Shown piece after piece: positions 43,654-53,813 of a stretch of 64,000 nucleotides of DNA; position 1 is the stretch's first letter; every line of letters begins with the position of its first letter. A model generated the notes under the pieces. That model made no database searches. It saw only the letters and a program-made list of their open reading frames with translations, and was not told the DNA's origin. The stretch is from Actinostola sp. cb2023 (taxonomy: Eukaryota; Cnidaria; Anthozoa; Actiniaria; Actinostolidae), in the NCBI GenBank assembly GCA_033675265.1, contig JAUJYZ010000789.1:91001-155000 (forward strand), given 5' to 3'. The translations under genes were made by a program, and so were the position numbers.

Positions 43654-45916
43654 ATGGAGTCAGAATTTGTAGATCCAGGATGGACGAAATTCAACTGCAA
43701 ATCAGGCGAACTTCTGTTTTATTACAACAAAGATACAGCAGAACACAAATTTCCCATGTGGAATAGTACCTCAAGGGTGAGTGATTCTGATGTTCTGATG
43801 ATACTGTAAGCTAAGGGTTCAACAGGTTATTGTTGTCCATTGCTTGGAAGGGATATGTCTAGAATGTTCATTGTGTTGTGACCAATCACATGCGAGATCT
43901 TGAAACCACAGATCGCTTGCCGGTCGCTGAACAAGACCGTTATATTTCATTATTAACGTACTGACTAGTTACATTGTATGTGCATCTTGTACAAATTAAA
44001 ATATATTGTTATTCCTTTCTGTTGGAGCTGCATACACTACACTGCAAAGAATATATTTGCCAGTGTCAGAACGATTTTGAAGAAAACATATTTTGGAAAG
44101 CCGACCTAACAGTTCGACATGCTTGACTATTCTCTTATGTGATTGGTCACAATGAACATTCCAGACATATTTTAGGTGTCCATGCATTTCTTCGTTCGAC
44201 AGTAATAATTGTTATAATAAATTAATCAGTTGTAATAAATTATTAATTGTTTTGATAATGGTTGTGGCTGTAACTATAAACTATGATGTCTTTACAAAGA
44301 AATCTTTGAGTCTGTTTATTTTAACACCACTTCTCTACATGTATTCTTTCTTTCTTTCTTGGGTGGAGGGGTGGGGACACTTATTTGCAGTGGCACATTT
44401 ATTTAATATTGTTCGTCCCAGTGGGGTGCTATTTTGAAGGGGCATTTATTTCAAGCTGAGCACTATTTCAAGCATTTACTGTACCTTAAGTTTGTTTTTC
44501 TTGTTTCTTGTTTCGTTAGGAATATTGCATGGGTGAAACTATTGATGGCGAGTTGCTACAAGCCAACAACAATAACAGTATAGCAATACAGACTGATGAT
44601 ACTGGATGTAGTAATGGATGTACGTCCATGTACGCAGAGAGTGGTTCTACATGTATCTTGCAACAAAGTAATCTGGAAAGAGAAATACCAGGAGGAAGTG
44701 AGGAGACCAGTGTAAGTGGTGACACCAATGTTTTTATGGTGTCAGAACTTGTAGGTCCAGGATGGATGAAATTCTACTGCAAATCAGGCGAACTTCTGTT
44801 TTATTACAACAAAGATACAGCAGAACACAAATTTCCCATGTGGAACAGTACCTCAAGGGTGAGTGATTGTAATGTTCTGATGATACTGTAAGCTAAGGGT
44901 TCAACAGGTTATTGTTGTACATTGCTTGGAAGGGATATCATGAACTATAACTCATCCAAGCAACCTTATGTTCACAATCATATCATTTGATGTTGCTTGT
45001 GGCTGTACATGTAACTGTAAACTATGATGTCTTTACAAAGAAATAATGGAAATAGTCTGGCGAAGGCCCTTAGGCCTAATGTAAACGTCGAACTTAAGTC
45101 GTGTCGATCCTATTAAAAATAAGCCTTCTCAGCAAATTAAATTACTATCCATCAGCCTATTTAATAATAATAATAAAAATAATAAAGGTTTAATGCAGTG
45201 TATCCACAAAATTAATAGGTTCGACTGAATTAAGTTTGCCATAGGCCGGGGGGGGGGGGGGGGGGGGGGGGGGTATTCCCAATAATTACATGATTTATAT
45301 GTGCGGCGGTACTGGGTACAGGTCAATGAACTCAATGAACAAGGACAATCGACACCTTTGAGTTTACTCAACTAGATTCTTTATGCACAATGTACCATTG
45401 TAATGATAATTTCATCAGTACTATCAGTACTATCGTTCCTGTAAACTAAATTATTGCAGATGATGGTCACTAGCTAGAGACCGAAATATTCAGTAAAACA
45501 TGGCAATCAAACTGAGATATCTCTCGTTGTTTCAACTGTATGCCCAATTCAGCATATTTTATTTTTACACTAAAAAAACCATAACGTCTCTACATTCACT
45601 CATTATTTCTTTCTTGTGTAGAGGGGTGGGGGCACTTATTTGCAATGGGACACTTATTTAATATTGTTCACCCCAGTGGGGCGCTATTTTGAAGGGGCAT
45701 TTATTTCAAGCTTGGAACTATTTCAAACATTTACTGTACCTTTGTTTCTCTTGTTTATTGTTTCTTTAGGAAAATTGCATGGGTGAAACTATTGATGGCG
45801 AGTTGCTACAAGCCAACAACAATAACAGTATAGCAATACAGACTGATGATACTGGATGTAGTAATGGATGTACGTCCATGTATGCAGAGAGTGGTTCTTT
45901 CTTGCAAGAAAAGTAA
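43654..45916 (+). CDS. Leader exons of the zinc-finger gene, tandemly duplicated, with WW-like motif
   Basis: Exon 1 43654-43776 (41 codons, ATG after splice-like TTCAAAG|G), exon 2 44520-44858 (113 codons), exon 3 from 45770. Exon 1 encodes PGWTKFNCKSGELLFYYN ending MWNSTSR. The same motif recurs at the end of exon 2, and the EYCMGETIDGELLQANNNNS start of exon 2 recurs at the start of exon 3, so an exon pair plus intron was duplicated. PGW...YYN...W loosely resembles a WW fold; function unknown. In exon 3 the leader frame hits TAA at 45914-45916 after a net +1 change relative to exon 2, so it does not run into the finger ORF. An alternative acceptor TATGCAG|AGA (45888) would join exon 2 to the finger frame in phase. 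Confidence 0.6.
43853..44170. mobile_element. 318-bp inverted-repeat element in zinc-finger leader intron 1
   Basis: ATATGTCTAGAATGTTCATT...GTGACCAATCACAT and its complement. The duplicated intron (44859-45769) continues GGGATATCATGAAC at the same place and lacks the insert, so it arrived after the duplication. Confidence 0.8.
45249..45273 (+). repeat. Poly-G tract
   Basis: About 30 uninterrupted G after CATAGGCC, in the leader intron. Confidence 0.85.
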
Positions 45917-47528
45917 TCTGGAAAGAGAAATACCAGGAGGAAGTGAGGAGAGCAGTGTAAGTGGGGATACCAATGTTTTTATGGATGATGTTGATGTAGA
46001 TGACAATGAAGTGACAACACGACGAGTATCAAGTAGTTCTAACGAGAAGGACAGTACATCTATGAGCATTCACAACACAGAGACTGATTTTGGAGCAGAG
46101 ATAAACTGCACCGATGAAGATAGAACAGATCAAACAAATGCAATATACAAACCATCAAAATATAATCCGAGGTCACGAAGCAATGCTTCTCATCCATTGT
46201 CTGATGAGACATTTGAAGTTCCAAGTTGTCAAGATGACTGCCCTGCTGAAGTAATTACCAAGAAACATCACTGCAATCACTGTAGCAAGGCATTTAGATA
46301 CAAGAGTACTTGTACAGTGCATGAACGCATCCACTCAGGAGAAAAACCATACAAGTGTAAGCATTGTAGTAAGACATTTAGACAGAGCCGTGATTGTATA
46401 AGCCATGAACGCATCCATTCAGAAGAAAAACCATACAAGTGTAAGCATTGTAGCAAGACATTTAGACATCGTAGTAATTGTATAAGCCATGAACGCATCC
46501 ACTCAGGAGAAAAACCATACAAGTGTAAGCATTGTAGTAAGACATTTAGACAGAGCCGTGATTGTATAAGCCATGAACGCATCCATTCAGAAGAAAAACC
46601 ATACAAGTGTAAGCATTGTAGCAAGACATTTAGACATCGTAGTAATTGTATAAGCCATGAACGCATCCATTCAGAAGAAAAACCGTTCAAGTGTAAGCAT
46701 TGTAGTAAGACATTTAGACATAGCAGTGGTTGTAGAAGACATGAACGTATCCACTCAGGAGGAAATCCAATTAAGTGTAAGCATTGTAGTAAGTCATTTA
46801 GAGATAGCAATAATTGTAGAACACATGAACGTATCCATTCAGAAGAAAAACCGTACAAGTGTATACATTGTAATATGACATTTAGACAGAGCAGTCATTG
46901 TAGAAGACATGAACGTATCCACTCAGGTGAAAACCCGTACAAGTGTAAGCATTGTAGTAAGACATTTAGAGAGATCAGTTATTGTAGGATTCATGAACGC
47001 ATCCACTCAGGAGAAAAACCATACAAGTGTAAGCATTGTAGTAAGACATTTAGACAGCGCGGTGATTGTAGAAGCCATGAACGCATCCATTCAGGAGAAA
47101 AACCATACAAGTGTATACATTGTAGTAAGACATTTAGAGCTGGCAGTGTTTGTAGAACACATGAACGCATCCATTCAGGAGAAAAACCATACAAGTGTAA
47201 GCATTGTAGTAAGACATTTAGACAGAGCAGCAATTGTATAAGCCATGAACGCATCCACTCAGAAGAAAAACCATTCAAGTGTAAGCATTGTAGTAAGACA
47301 TTTAGGCAGGGCAGCAATTGTATAAGACATGAACGCATCCACTCAGAAGAAAAACCATTCAAGTGTAAGCATTGTACTAAGACATTTAGATATGACAGTA
47401 ATCGTATAAGCCATGAACGCATCCATTCAGAAGAAAGACCCAAGTGCAAGCATTGCAGTAAGACATTTACACAGAGCAGTAGTTGTAGAAGACATGAACG
47501 TATCCATTCAGGAGAAATAGACATTTAG
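45846..47528 (+). CDS. C2H2 zinc-finger protein, 15 tandem fingers
   Basis: An open frame of 560 codons. Residues 1-140 are acidic and Ser/Thr-rich (DDVDVDDNEV). Fifteen C2H2 fingers of 28 residues follow from about 46270 (CNHCSKAF...HERIH) with linkers [10 protein letters not shown] or [10 protein letters not shown]. All carry C-x2-C-x12-H-x3-H, so zinc binding should be intact. The core position normally Leu (F-x5-L-x2-H) is Cys in fourteen fingers and Arg in finger 14 (YDSNRISH). It ends HSGEIDI just after the last finger, where the array has collapsed. It probably binds DNA in the nucleus. The true N-terminus is uncertain: the ATG at 45846 is in a different frame from the upstream leader exon, and the protein may instead begin in the leader via the acceptor at 45888. 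Confidence 0.85.
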   Translation: MILDVVMDVRPCMQRVVLSCKKSNLEREIPGGSEESSVSGDTNVFMDDVDVDDNEVTTRRVSSSSNEKDSTSMSIHNTETDFGAEINCTDEDRTDQTNAIYKPSKYNPRSRSNASHPLSDETFEVPSCQDDCPAEVITKKHHCNHCSKAFRYKSTCTVHERIHSGEKPYKCKHCSKTFRQSRDCISHERIHSEEKPYKCKHCSKTFRHRSNCISHERIHSGEKPYKCKHCSKTFRQSRDCISHERIHSEEKPYKCKHCSKTFRHRSNCISHERIHSEEKPFKCKHCSKTFRHSSGCRRHERIHSGGNPIKCKHCSKSFRDSNNCRTHERIHSEEKPYKCIHCNMTFRQSSHCRRHERIHSGENPYKCKHCSKTFREISYCRIHERIHSGEKPYKCKHCSKTFRQRGDCRSHERIHSGEKPYKCIHCSKTFRAGSVCRTHERIHSGEKPYKCKHCSKTFRQSSNCISHERIHSEEKPFKCKHCSKTFRQGSNCIRHERIHSEEKPFKCKHCTKTFRYDSNRISHERIHSEERPKCKHCSKTFTQSSSCRRHERIHSGEIDI

Positions 47529-49316
47529 ACAGAGCAGTGATTGTAGAAGACATGAAGGTATCCATTCAGGAGAAAACCGTACAAGTGTATACATTGTAGT
47601 AAGACATTTAGACAGAGCAGTGATTGTAGAAGTCATGAAGGTATCCATTCAGGAGAAAAACCATACAAGTGTATACATTGTAGTAAGGCATTGGACAGAG
47701 CAGTGATTGTAGAAGACATGAAGGTATCCATTCAGGAGAAAACCGTACAAGTGTATACATTGTAGTAAGACATTTAGACAGAGCAGTAGTTGTAGAAGAC
47801 ATGAACGTATCCATTCAGGAGAAATAGACATTTAGACAGAGCAGTGATTGTAGAAGACATGAACGCATCCATTCAGGAGAAAAACCATACAAGTGTATAC
47901 ATTGTAGTAAGACATTTAGAGCTGGCAGTGTTTGTAGAACACATGAACGCATCCATTCAGGAGAAAAACCATACAAGTGTAAGCATTGTAGTAAGACATT
48001 TAGACAGAGCAGCAATTGTATAAGCCATGAACGCATCCACTCAGAAGAAAAACCATTCAAGTGTAAGCATTGTAGTAAGACATTTAGACAGGGCAACAAT
48101 TGTATAAGACATGAACGCATCCACTCAGAAGAAAAACCATTCAAGTGTAAGCATTGTACTAAGACATTTAGATATGACAGTAATCGTATAAGCCATGAAC
48201 GCATCCATTCAGAAGAAAGACCCAAGTGCAAGCATTGCAGTAAGACATTTACACAGAGCAGTAGTTGTAGAAGACATGAACGTATCCATTCAGGAGAAAT
48301 AGACATTTAGACAGAGCAGTGATTGTAGAAGACATGAAGGTATCCATTCAGGAGAAAACCGTACAAGTGTATACATTGTAGTAAGACATTTAGACAGAGC
48401 AGTGATTGTAGAAGTCATGAAGGTATCCATTCAGGAGAAAAACCATACAAGTGTATACATTGTAGTAAGGCATTTAGACAGAGCAGTGATTGTAGAAGTC
48501 ATGAAGGTATCCATTCAGGAGAAAAACCATACAAGTGTATACATTGTAGTAAGACATTTAGACAGAGCAGTGATTGTAGAAGTCATGAAGGTATCCATTC
48601 AGGAGAAATAGACATTTAGACAGAGCAATCATTGTAGAAGACATGAAGGTATCCATTCAGGAGAAAACCGTACAAGTGTATACATTGTAGTAAGACATTT
48701 AGACAGAGCAGTAGTTGTAGAAGACATGAACGTATCCATTCAGGAGAAATAGACATTTAGACAGAGCAGTGATTGTAGAAGACATGAAGGTATCCATTCA
48801 GGAGAAAACCATACAAGTGTATACATTGTAGTAAGACACAGAGCAGTAGTTGTAGAAGACATGAACGTATCCATTCAGGAGAAATAGACATTTAGACAGA
48901 GCAGTCATTGTAGAAGACATGAAGGTATCCATTCAGGAGAAAACCGTACAAGTGTAAGCATTGTAGTAAGGCATTTAGACAGAGTAGTCATTGTAGAAGT
49001 CATGAACGCATCCACTCAGAAGAAAAACCATACAAGTGTATACATTGTAGTAAGGCATTTAGACAGAGTAGTCATTGTAGAAGTCATGAAGGTATCCATT
49101 CAGGAGAAATACCAACCAAGTGTCAGCATTGTAGTAAGACATTTAGAGATAGTCAGTGATTGTAGAAGCCATGAATGTATCCATTCAGAAGAAAACCCGT
49201 ACAAATGCAAGCATTGTAGTAAGACATTTAGACAGAGCCGAGTAATTGTATTTATTTTAATGTTGTATTCGTGCCCATCAATCCTGAATTGCACTCACCT
49301 ATACAAACAGGGCATC
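47529..49316 (+). pseudogene. Decayed zinc-finger array downstream of the intact fingers
   Basis: About twenty further 84-bp finger units or fragments in shifting frames, many with deletions in the linker (GGAGAAATAGACATTTAG recurs, giving stop codons) and H-to-G changes (CATGAAGG instead of CATGAACG). A block of about 600 bp (47090-47690) is repeated at 47872-48472 with a constant offset of 782 bp and very few differences. Not translated in continuity with the main ORF. Confidence 0.85.
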
Positions 49317-49371
49317 TAGTTCAGCAAAATATTTAATCACAAAGTAAATGCACTACTTTTTACAAAATACA

Positions 49372-50392
49372 TTAAGGTATCAGGGTACCCCTACCAACCG
49401 GTATGCATTCAAGTCGCTTTAACACAGAATCCGTCCATTAAAACCCCAATAAAGTATACATTTTCTGAAAGCTAAATAAATGGAGATTCCAACTAACATA
49501 CGCGTTTTAAATATAAGTCGAGATCAACGAATTTTCATATAGCGTTATACGGTGAGGTCCCAGACAACCGCATTTTATCGGAAATTCAAGATCATTATCT
49601 TTATGCACTCTAGAGATATCAATTATCAAAACCGTGTCTCCGTTTATCGAACGTTTCCCCGTTGCTTTTTTATCTGCCGCGAAACTTTCGGTACGCTAAA
49701 AATACATTGTTTTTTACTAATCAGTTAATAACTCATGAAATCATTCAAATATCAAAAATCGGAGACACGGTTTTGAAGAATGATAATCAGAGATGAAGTC
49801 CTAAAAATCTCAGCTGAATCGAATAAAACCCGTTTGTTTAGGAGCTCAAAATAACACCCGTATTTTCGTTAATTTGCTCTATGAGAAAAAGCCCAAACTG
49901 TTTTTTAAGTCAAGTGGCGGCTTTGTTTGCACAAGCGACTATAATCCACCACAAATATGTGATCCAATACCTGATGACATATGAATGGCATTCAAAAGAA
50001 GATCGCCTTACAGTACCTAACACAACAGGCCAACACAACATGGCAGGAAAACAAAGTTACTGCTGGCGGGAAATACGAGCATTTTGACCGTGAGTGGTTT
50101 GGCATCGTTATTCAAGGATATTTTGAGTGAGCAGTTACGATTTTTGGATACTTTCTTCGCATCTGAATCTTTGCAAGAGTCTGTTGCGTGAGTGCTGTTG
50201 ACAGCTTGCTTGTCAACATCTTTTTGCATCAAATGAAATCCAAAATAAGTTTTTTGATTCTAACTTTTTAGAGAAAAAATATTTTTAGATTCTGATTGTT
50301 GGAAATGATAGATAATATTCAATTAGATTTGATTGTCAAAAAAAATCAAAACCGGTCTTTTGATAGGTTTTTGGGGTACCCTGATACCTTAA
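49372..50392. mobile_element. TTAA-flanked TIR element (GGTATCAGGGTACCCC), 1013 bp
   Basis: TTAA at 49372-49375 and 50389-50392 bracket GGTATCAGGGTACCCC and its complement. A subterminal pair (CAAAACCGTGTCTCCG / CGGAGACACGGTTTTG, about 49627 and 49760) forms an inner inverted repeat. Short ORFs only. Confidence 0.75.
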
Positions 50393-50551
50393 ATACTATA
50401 TACAATATGAGCGGCCGATCTGTATGTACTATATACAATATGAGCGGCCGATCTGTATGTACTATATACAATATGAGCGGCCGATCTGTATGGGATTTTA
50501 CGGCTCGAGTTTGTAAATCCCATACAGATCGGACGCGAATATTGTATATTA
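50393..50551 (+). repeat. 33-bp triple repeat with facing inverted copy
   Basis: Three perfect 33-bp copies of TACAATATGAGCGGCCGATC plus TGTATGTACTATA (50401, 50434, 50467). A diverged inverted copy (CATACAGATCGG...AATATTGTATA, 50521-50549) follows about 30 bp later, so the region can form a hairpin. Confidence 0.85.
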
Positions 50552-51019
50552 CTTATCGAATCCAACGATGTATAAGTGGATGTTTTACTATAATTTGAAT
50601 GATAGGAAACAGTTTGGCCAAGAAAATCCAAGTTAAAGTTGAATGCAAATGAGGACGAATCTCTTGCCGATTTACAGATGTCTGCTACGCTTATGATTTC
50701 TATTGTATTTGTCTCATTAATTAATCATGAATTCGATAAATGCCGATAAAACACGGTCTCTCGTTCTATAAACTTGACGTATACTACAACCTAGCTTTCT
50801 GCAATCGAGTGTATATACGATCATTAAATCAGGAAATATATCCGTACGTAACTACTTTAGGTATTGGAACCACATAGGTAAAGAGATTAAAACTGTATTC
50901 ATAGTGGTAACAAAACTTATAAAACTACGAATATGTCAAGAAAAGCTGCGAAACTCTTTATTTTACATCTGTAGTGATGGTAGCTTTAGTTTGATTGCGA
51001 GCGCAGGCTATAGCCACTT
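50552..51019. other. Intergenic, nothing recognised
   Basis: No feature beyond short AT-rich runs. Confidence 0.4.
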
Positions 51020-51420
51020 CCAAATCGAGCAGGGGACTGGTACCAAGTCCGTAAAACTAATTCAATTTGATACTAGTAAACTATTGGGCATCATTTTCTG
51101 AGAGAGCAGATCAAACTTAGCTAGTCTGCAAAGTTTGATGAACTTCGGCTTAATATTGACGATGCTAGAGGGCATCAAAGATGACTATTTTCCCATACAA
51201 ACTCTGTAATTTTTTTACGTTGTCCATCCAAACCATACATTCACTGTAAAATTTTGGCTGGACAACACAATTTCAAAAGTTTATAATTCCGACAGAATTC
51301 ACCCAAATCACATCAAACTTTGCACAGATGCTAATTTCAACATGCTCTTTCATGTCATGAACTAATTTCGTAATTACATTAATTTTAATAAACTCATTCC
51401 CAGTCCCCTGCTCGATTTGA
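51020..51420. mobile_element. 400-bp TIR element (CAAATCGAGCAGGGGACTGG)
   Basis: CAAATCGAGCAGGGGACTGG at 51021 and its perfect complement ending at 51419. Internal sequence has no ORF. Confidence 0.75.
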
Positions 51421-51897
51421 TAGTGGATTGACCGGTATTTTCCGCTCAGTCACCTTCCGAATGCCGTAAAAATTGTCTTGACGTCAGGCGGCTTTTTTAA
51501 AGGAACACACCCAAACACACCCATTTTCGCTCGATGGAGTGACAGTAAGTAGCCTATCGAGAGGTATGCTGTTGCAGCTTGAAAACGGCACACTGTAGAG
51601 AGAAAGAGAGAGTATTCAGTATAACTGAGTGACTCGGTAATCGAGAGGACGTCCACGTGAAGTAGTCGATTTTCACCGCTTTGCGGCCCAAAAATTCACT
51701 ACAGTTGACTAATCGAGAACAAGGACTTCGTGGGGTAAGTTGTTTCACATAAAATGGAATTCAGTGCGTTATTTCTTTGCCGTAATGAACGATAATTCCC
51801 AATCAAGCAAATCTAGCTAATTCTAAAGAAATGTTTTTTTTCTTATTTATATTTAGCATTCCTGACACTTTACTACACACTGTTTACTCAGTACTAT

Positions 51898-52083
51898 TGT
51901 TCAGAAGAGTTTATTATTCATTGTTAAAAGTTATTGGGTTCCCTGTGGAATCGGGATACCTGTGTATTCCTACGCATGCGCAGTGTTGGTTTGAGAACCA
52001 CGCGGCCGAGTTTACAAGAATAAAAAATGTTCCTCGGAAAACAAGTACATTTTAGTAGTCTTTTTGTGTGTGAATTCGGCACA
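51898..52083 (+). repeat. 5' LTR of BEL/Pao element
   Basis: TG...CA ends. Contains AATAAAAAATG (possible poly(A) signal, near 52018) and CACGCGGCCG. It has two bases more than the 3' LTR (ACAAGTACATTT versus ACAAGTATTT). Confidence 0.95.
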
Positions 52084-52121
52084 TAAAAATGGTAGCAGAG
52101 CGAGGTTAAACAGCTAACAAC

Positions 52122-53813
52122 ATGGAGATGCTAAAAAAGGAAAAAGCAAAGGTAAAAGGAGCCTTTACAAGAGCTAGAACACGGCTGTTTATGACCATGG
52201 AAGGCGGACTGTCTTCACGATTACAAGTTATGGAAAGATTAGACCATTTTACCGATGCATTTGACGATGTTCTCAAGGCTTGTGAACAGTTAATGACATA
52301 TTATGAAGAATCTGGCGACGGAACCAAACTTAGAGAAATATCAGACGAACTGGAAGCTGTAGAGCGAGACTTTGACACGACAGAGCGTCTCGTACGAGGA
52401 TATCTTGACGAATCAACCTTGTCACCGAGTAAACAAACGACCACTGAACCCCAAACGAAGAAACTTCGAGATGAAGTGAACCGACAAGAGAAAGAAATTG
52501 AAAGAATTACTAAGGACCTTGAAAAAACACTTGAAGAATATCAAAAGAAACTCCAACAAGAACTCGAAAAAGACACAGCTGAAAATAAAACACCGCTATC
52601 TGAAACATTTAATACTACCACTGCACCAGTTTTGCCACTACCTAAAGTTACCTCAACTCCTATCAACCCTCAAGTGTCAGCAGCTGCTACACAAAACATA
52701 GACAGTGTTGGCGAAATTGATTTCTCTCAAGCTACATTGCCCTCTGTGTCAAGTGCTGGATCAGTTGCTATGGGTACATCAAATATAGACGGTGTTGATA
52801 AAGTTTATGTACCTCAAGTTACATTGCCCTCTGTGTCAAGTGCTGGATTAGTTGCTATGGGTACATCAAATACAGACGGTGTTGATAAAGTTTATGTACC
52901 TCAAGCTACATTGCCCTCTGTGTCAAGTGCTGGATCAGTTGCTATGGGTACATCAAATATAGACGGTGTTGATAAAGTTTATGTACCTCAAGTTACATTG
53001 CCCTCTGTGTCAAGTGCTGGATCAGTTGCTATGGGTACATCAAATATAGACGGTGTTGATAAAGTTTATGTACCTCAAGCTACATTGCCCCCTGTGTCAA
53101 ATGCTGTGTCAGCTGCGACAGGTACATCCGTACCAAATGTTATGCCAGTCGCTGCTGACCACCAACTGACCCAATCAACTAGTAAATTACAACTCCAAAA
53201 GCAGTGTGTGACAAATACCGCAGCGTGTAGAACCAACTCCACAATGACTCAACTTGGTAATGATGCTTCAACCTTATTGACCAGAGTGAATATCCCAAAG
53301 TTCTCAGGCAGCATAAAGAACTATGAAAGTTGGAAGGCAGCATTCTATGCTTGTGTTGACAAAGCCAAGGCAACCCCTGAGTACAAGTTATTGCGGCTAC
53401 GAGAGTGTCTTCAAGATGATGCCTTGAGAGTAGTCGATAATTTAGGATATTCACCAGCAGCGTATGAAGCAGCAAAGACCAGATTAGAACGCAAGTATGG
53501 TGGTGTACGAAGAGCCCTCACTCTCCGCCTAGACGAAATGAACACATTCAAACCTGTAAGAGAAGGAAATGAAAAGGACCTTGAGAGATTAGCTGAACTG
53601 CTAGATGTGATAGTTGTAAATCTAAAGGATGCAGGCCAAGAAGCAGAATTAGGGAGCGGCTCTCTCTACATCACACTCCTGCGAAAGTTAAATAAGAATC
53701 TCCTTGCAAAGTATAAGCAATGGATCAACGATAAGCACCAAGATGAGACTGTGGAACAACGTACTGAGAGAATTCATCGACCGAGAATCAGAGTTCCTGA
53801 CCTCAGCCTCTGA
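52122..53813 (+). CDS. BEL/Pao gag-like ORF with internal 87-bp tandem repeats
   Basis: 563 codons from the first ATG after the primer-binding site. The N-terminal 170 residues are helical and charged, with a coiled coil (EVNRQEKEIERITKDLEK). A Ser/Thr/Val-rich linker follows (about residues 195-335) made of four to five 29-residue repeats (SVSSAGSVAMGTSNIDGVDK). Then comes a DUF1759-type gag domain (VNIPKFSGSIKNYESWKAAF, LRECLQDDALRVV, LLRKLNKNLLAKY). The frame leaves the conserved reading near 53760, where the next ORF takes over one base later. Confidence 0.9.
   Translation: MEMLKKEKAKVKGAFTRARTRLFMTMEGGLSSRLQVMERLDHFTDAFDDVLKACEQLMTYYEESGDGTKLREISDELEAVERDFDTTERLVRGYLDESTLSPSKQTTTEPQTKKLRDEVNRQEKEIERITKDLEKTLEEYQKKLQQELEKDTAENKTPLSETFNTTTAPVLPLPKVTSTPINPQVSAAATQNIDSVGEIDFSQATLPSVSSAGSVAMGTSNIDGVDKVYVPQVTLPSVSSAGLVAMGTSNTDGVDKVYVPQATLPSVSSAGSVAMGTSNIDGVDKVYVPQVTLPSVSSAGSVAMGTSNIDGVDKVYVPQATLPPVSNAVSAATGTSVPNVMPVAADHQLTQSTSKLQLQKQCVTNTAACRTNSTMTQLGNDASTLLTRVNIPKFSGSIKNYESWKAAFYACVDKAKATPEYKLLRLRECLQDDALRVVDNLGYSPAAYEAAKTRLERKYGGVRRALTLRLDEMNTFKPVREGNEKDLERLAELLDVIVVNLKDAGQEAELGSGSLYITLLRKLNKNLLAKYKQWINDKHQDETVEQRTERIHRPRIRVPDLSL

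Noticed and set aside
46277..48306. Minus-strand ORFs of 163-193 codons ([14 protein letters not shown] repeats)
   Set aside because: Antisense shadows of the 84-bp zinc-finger repeats.
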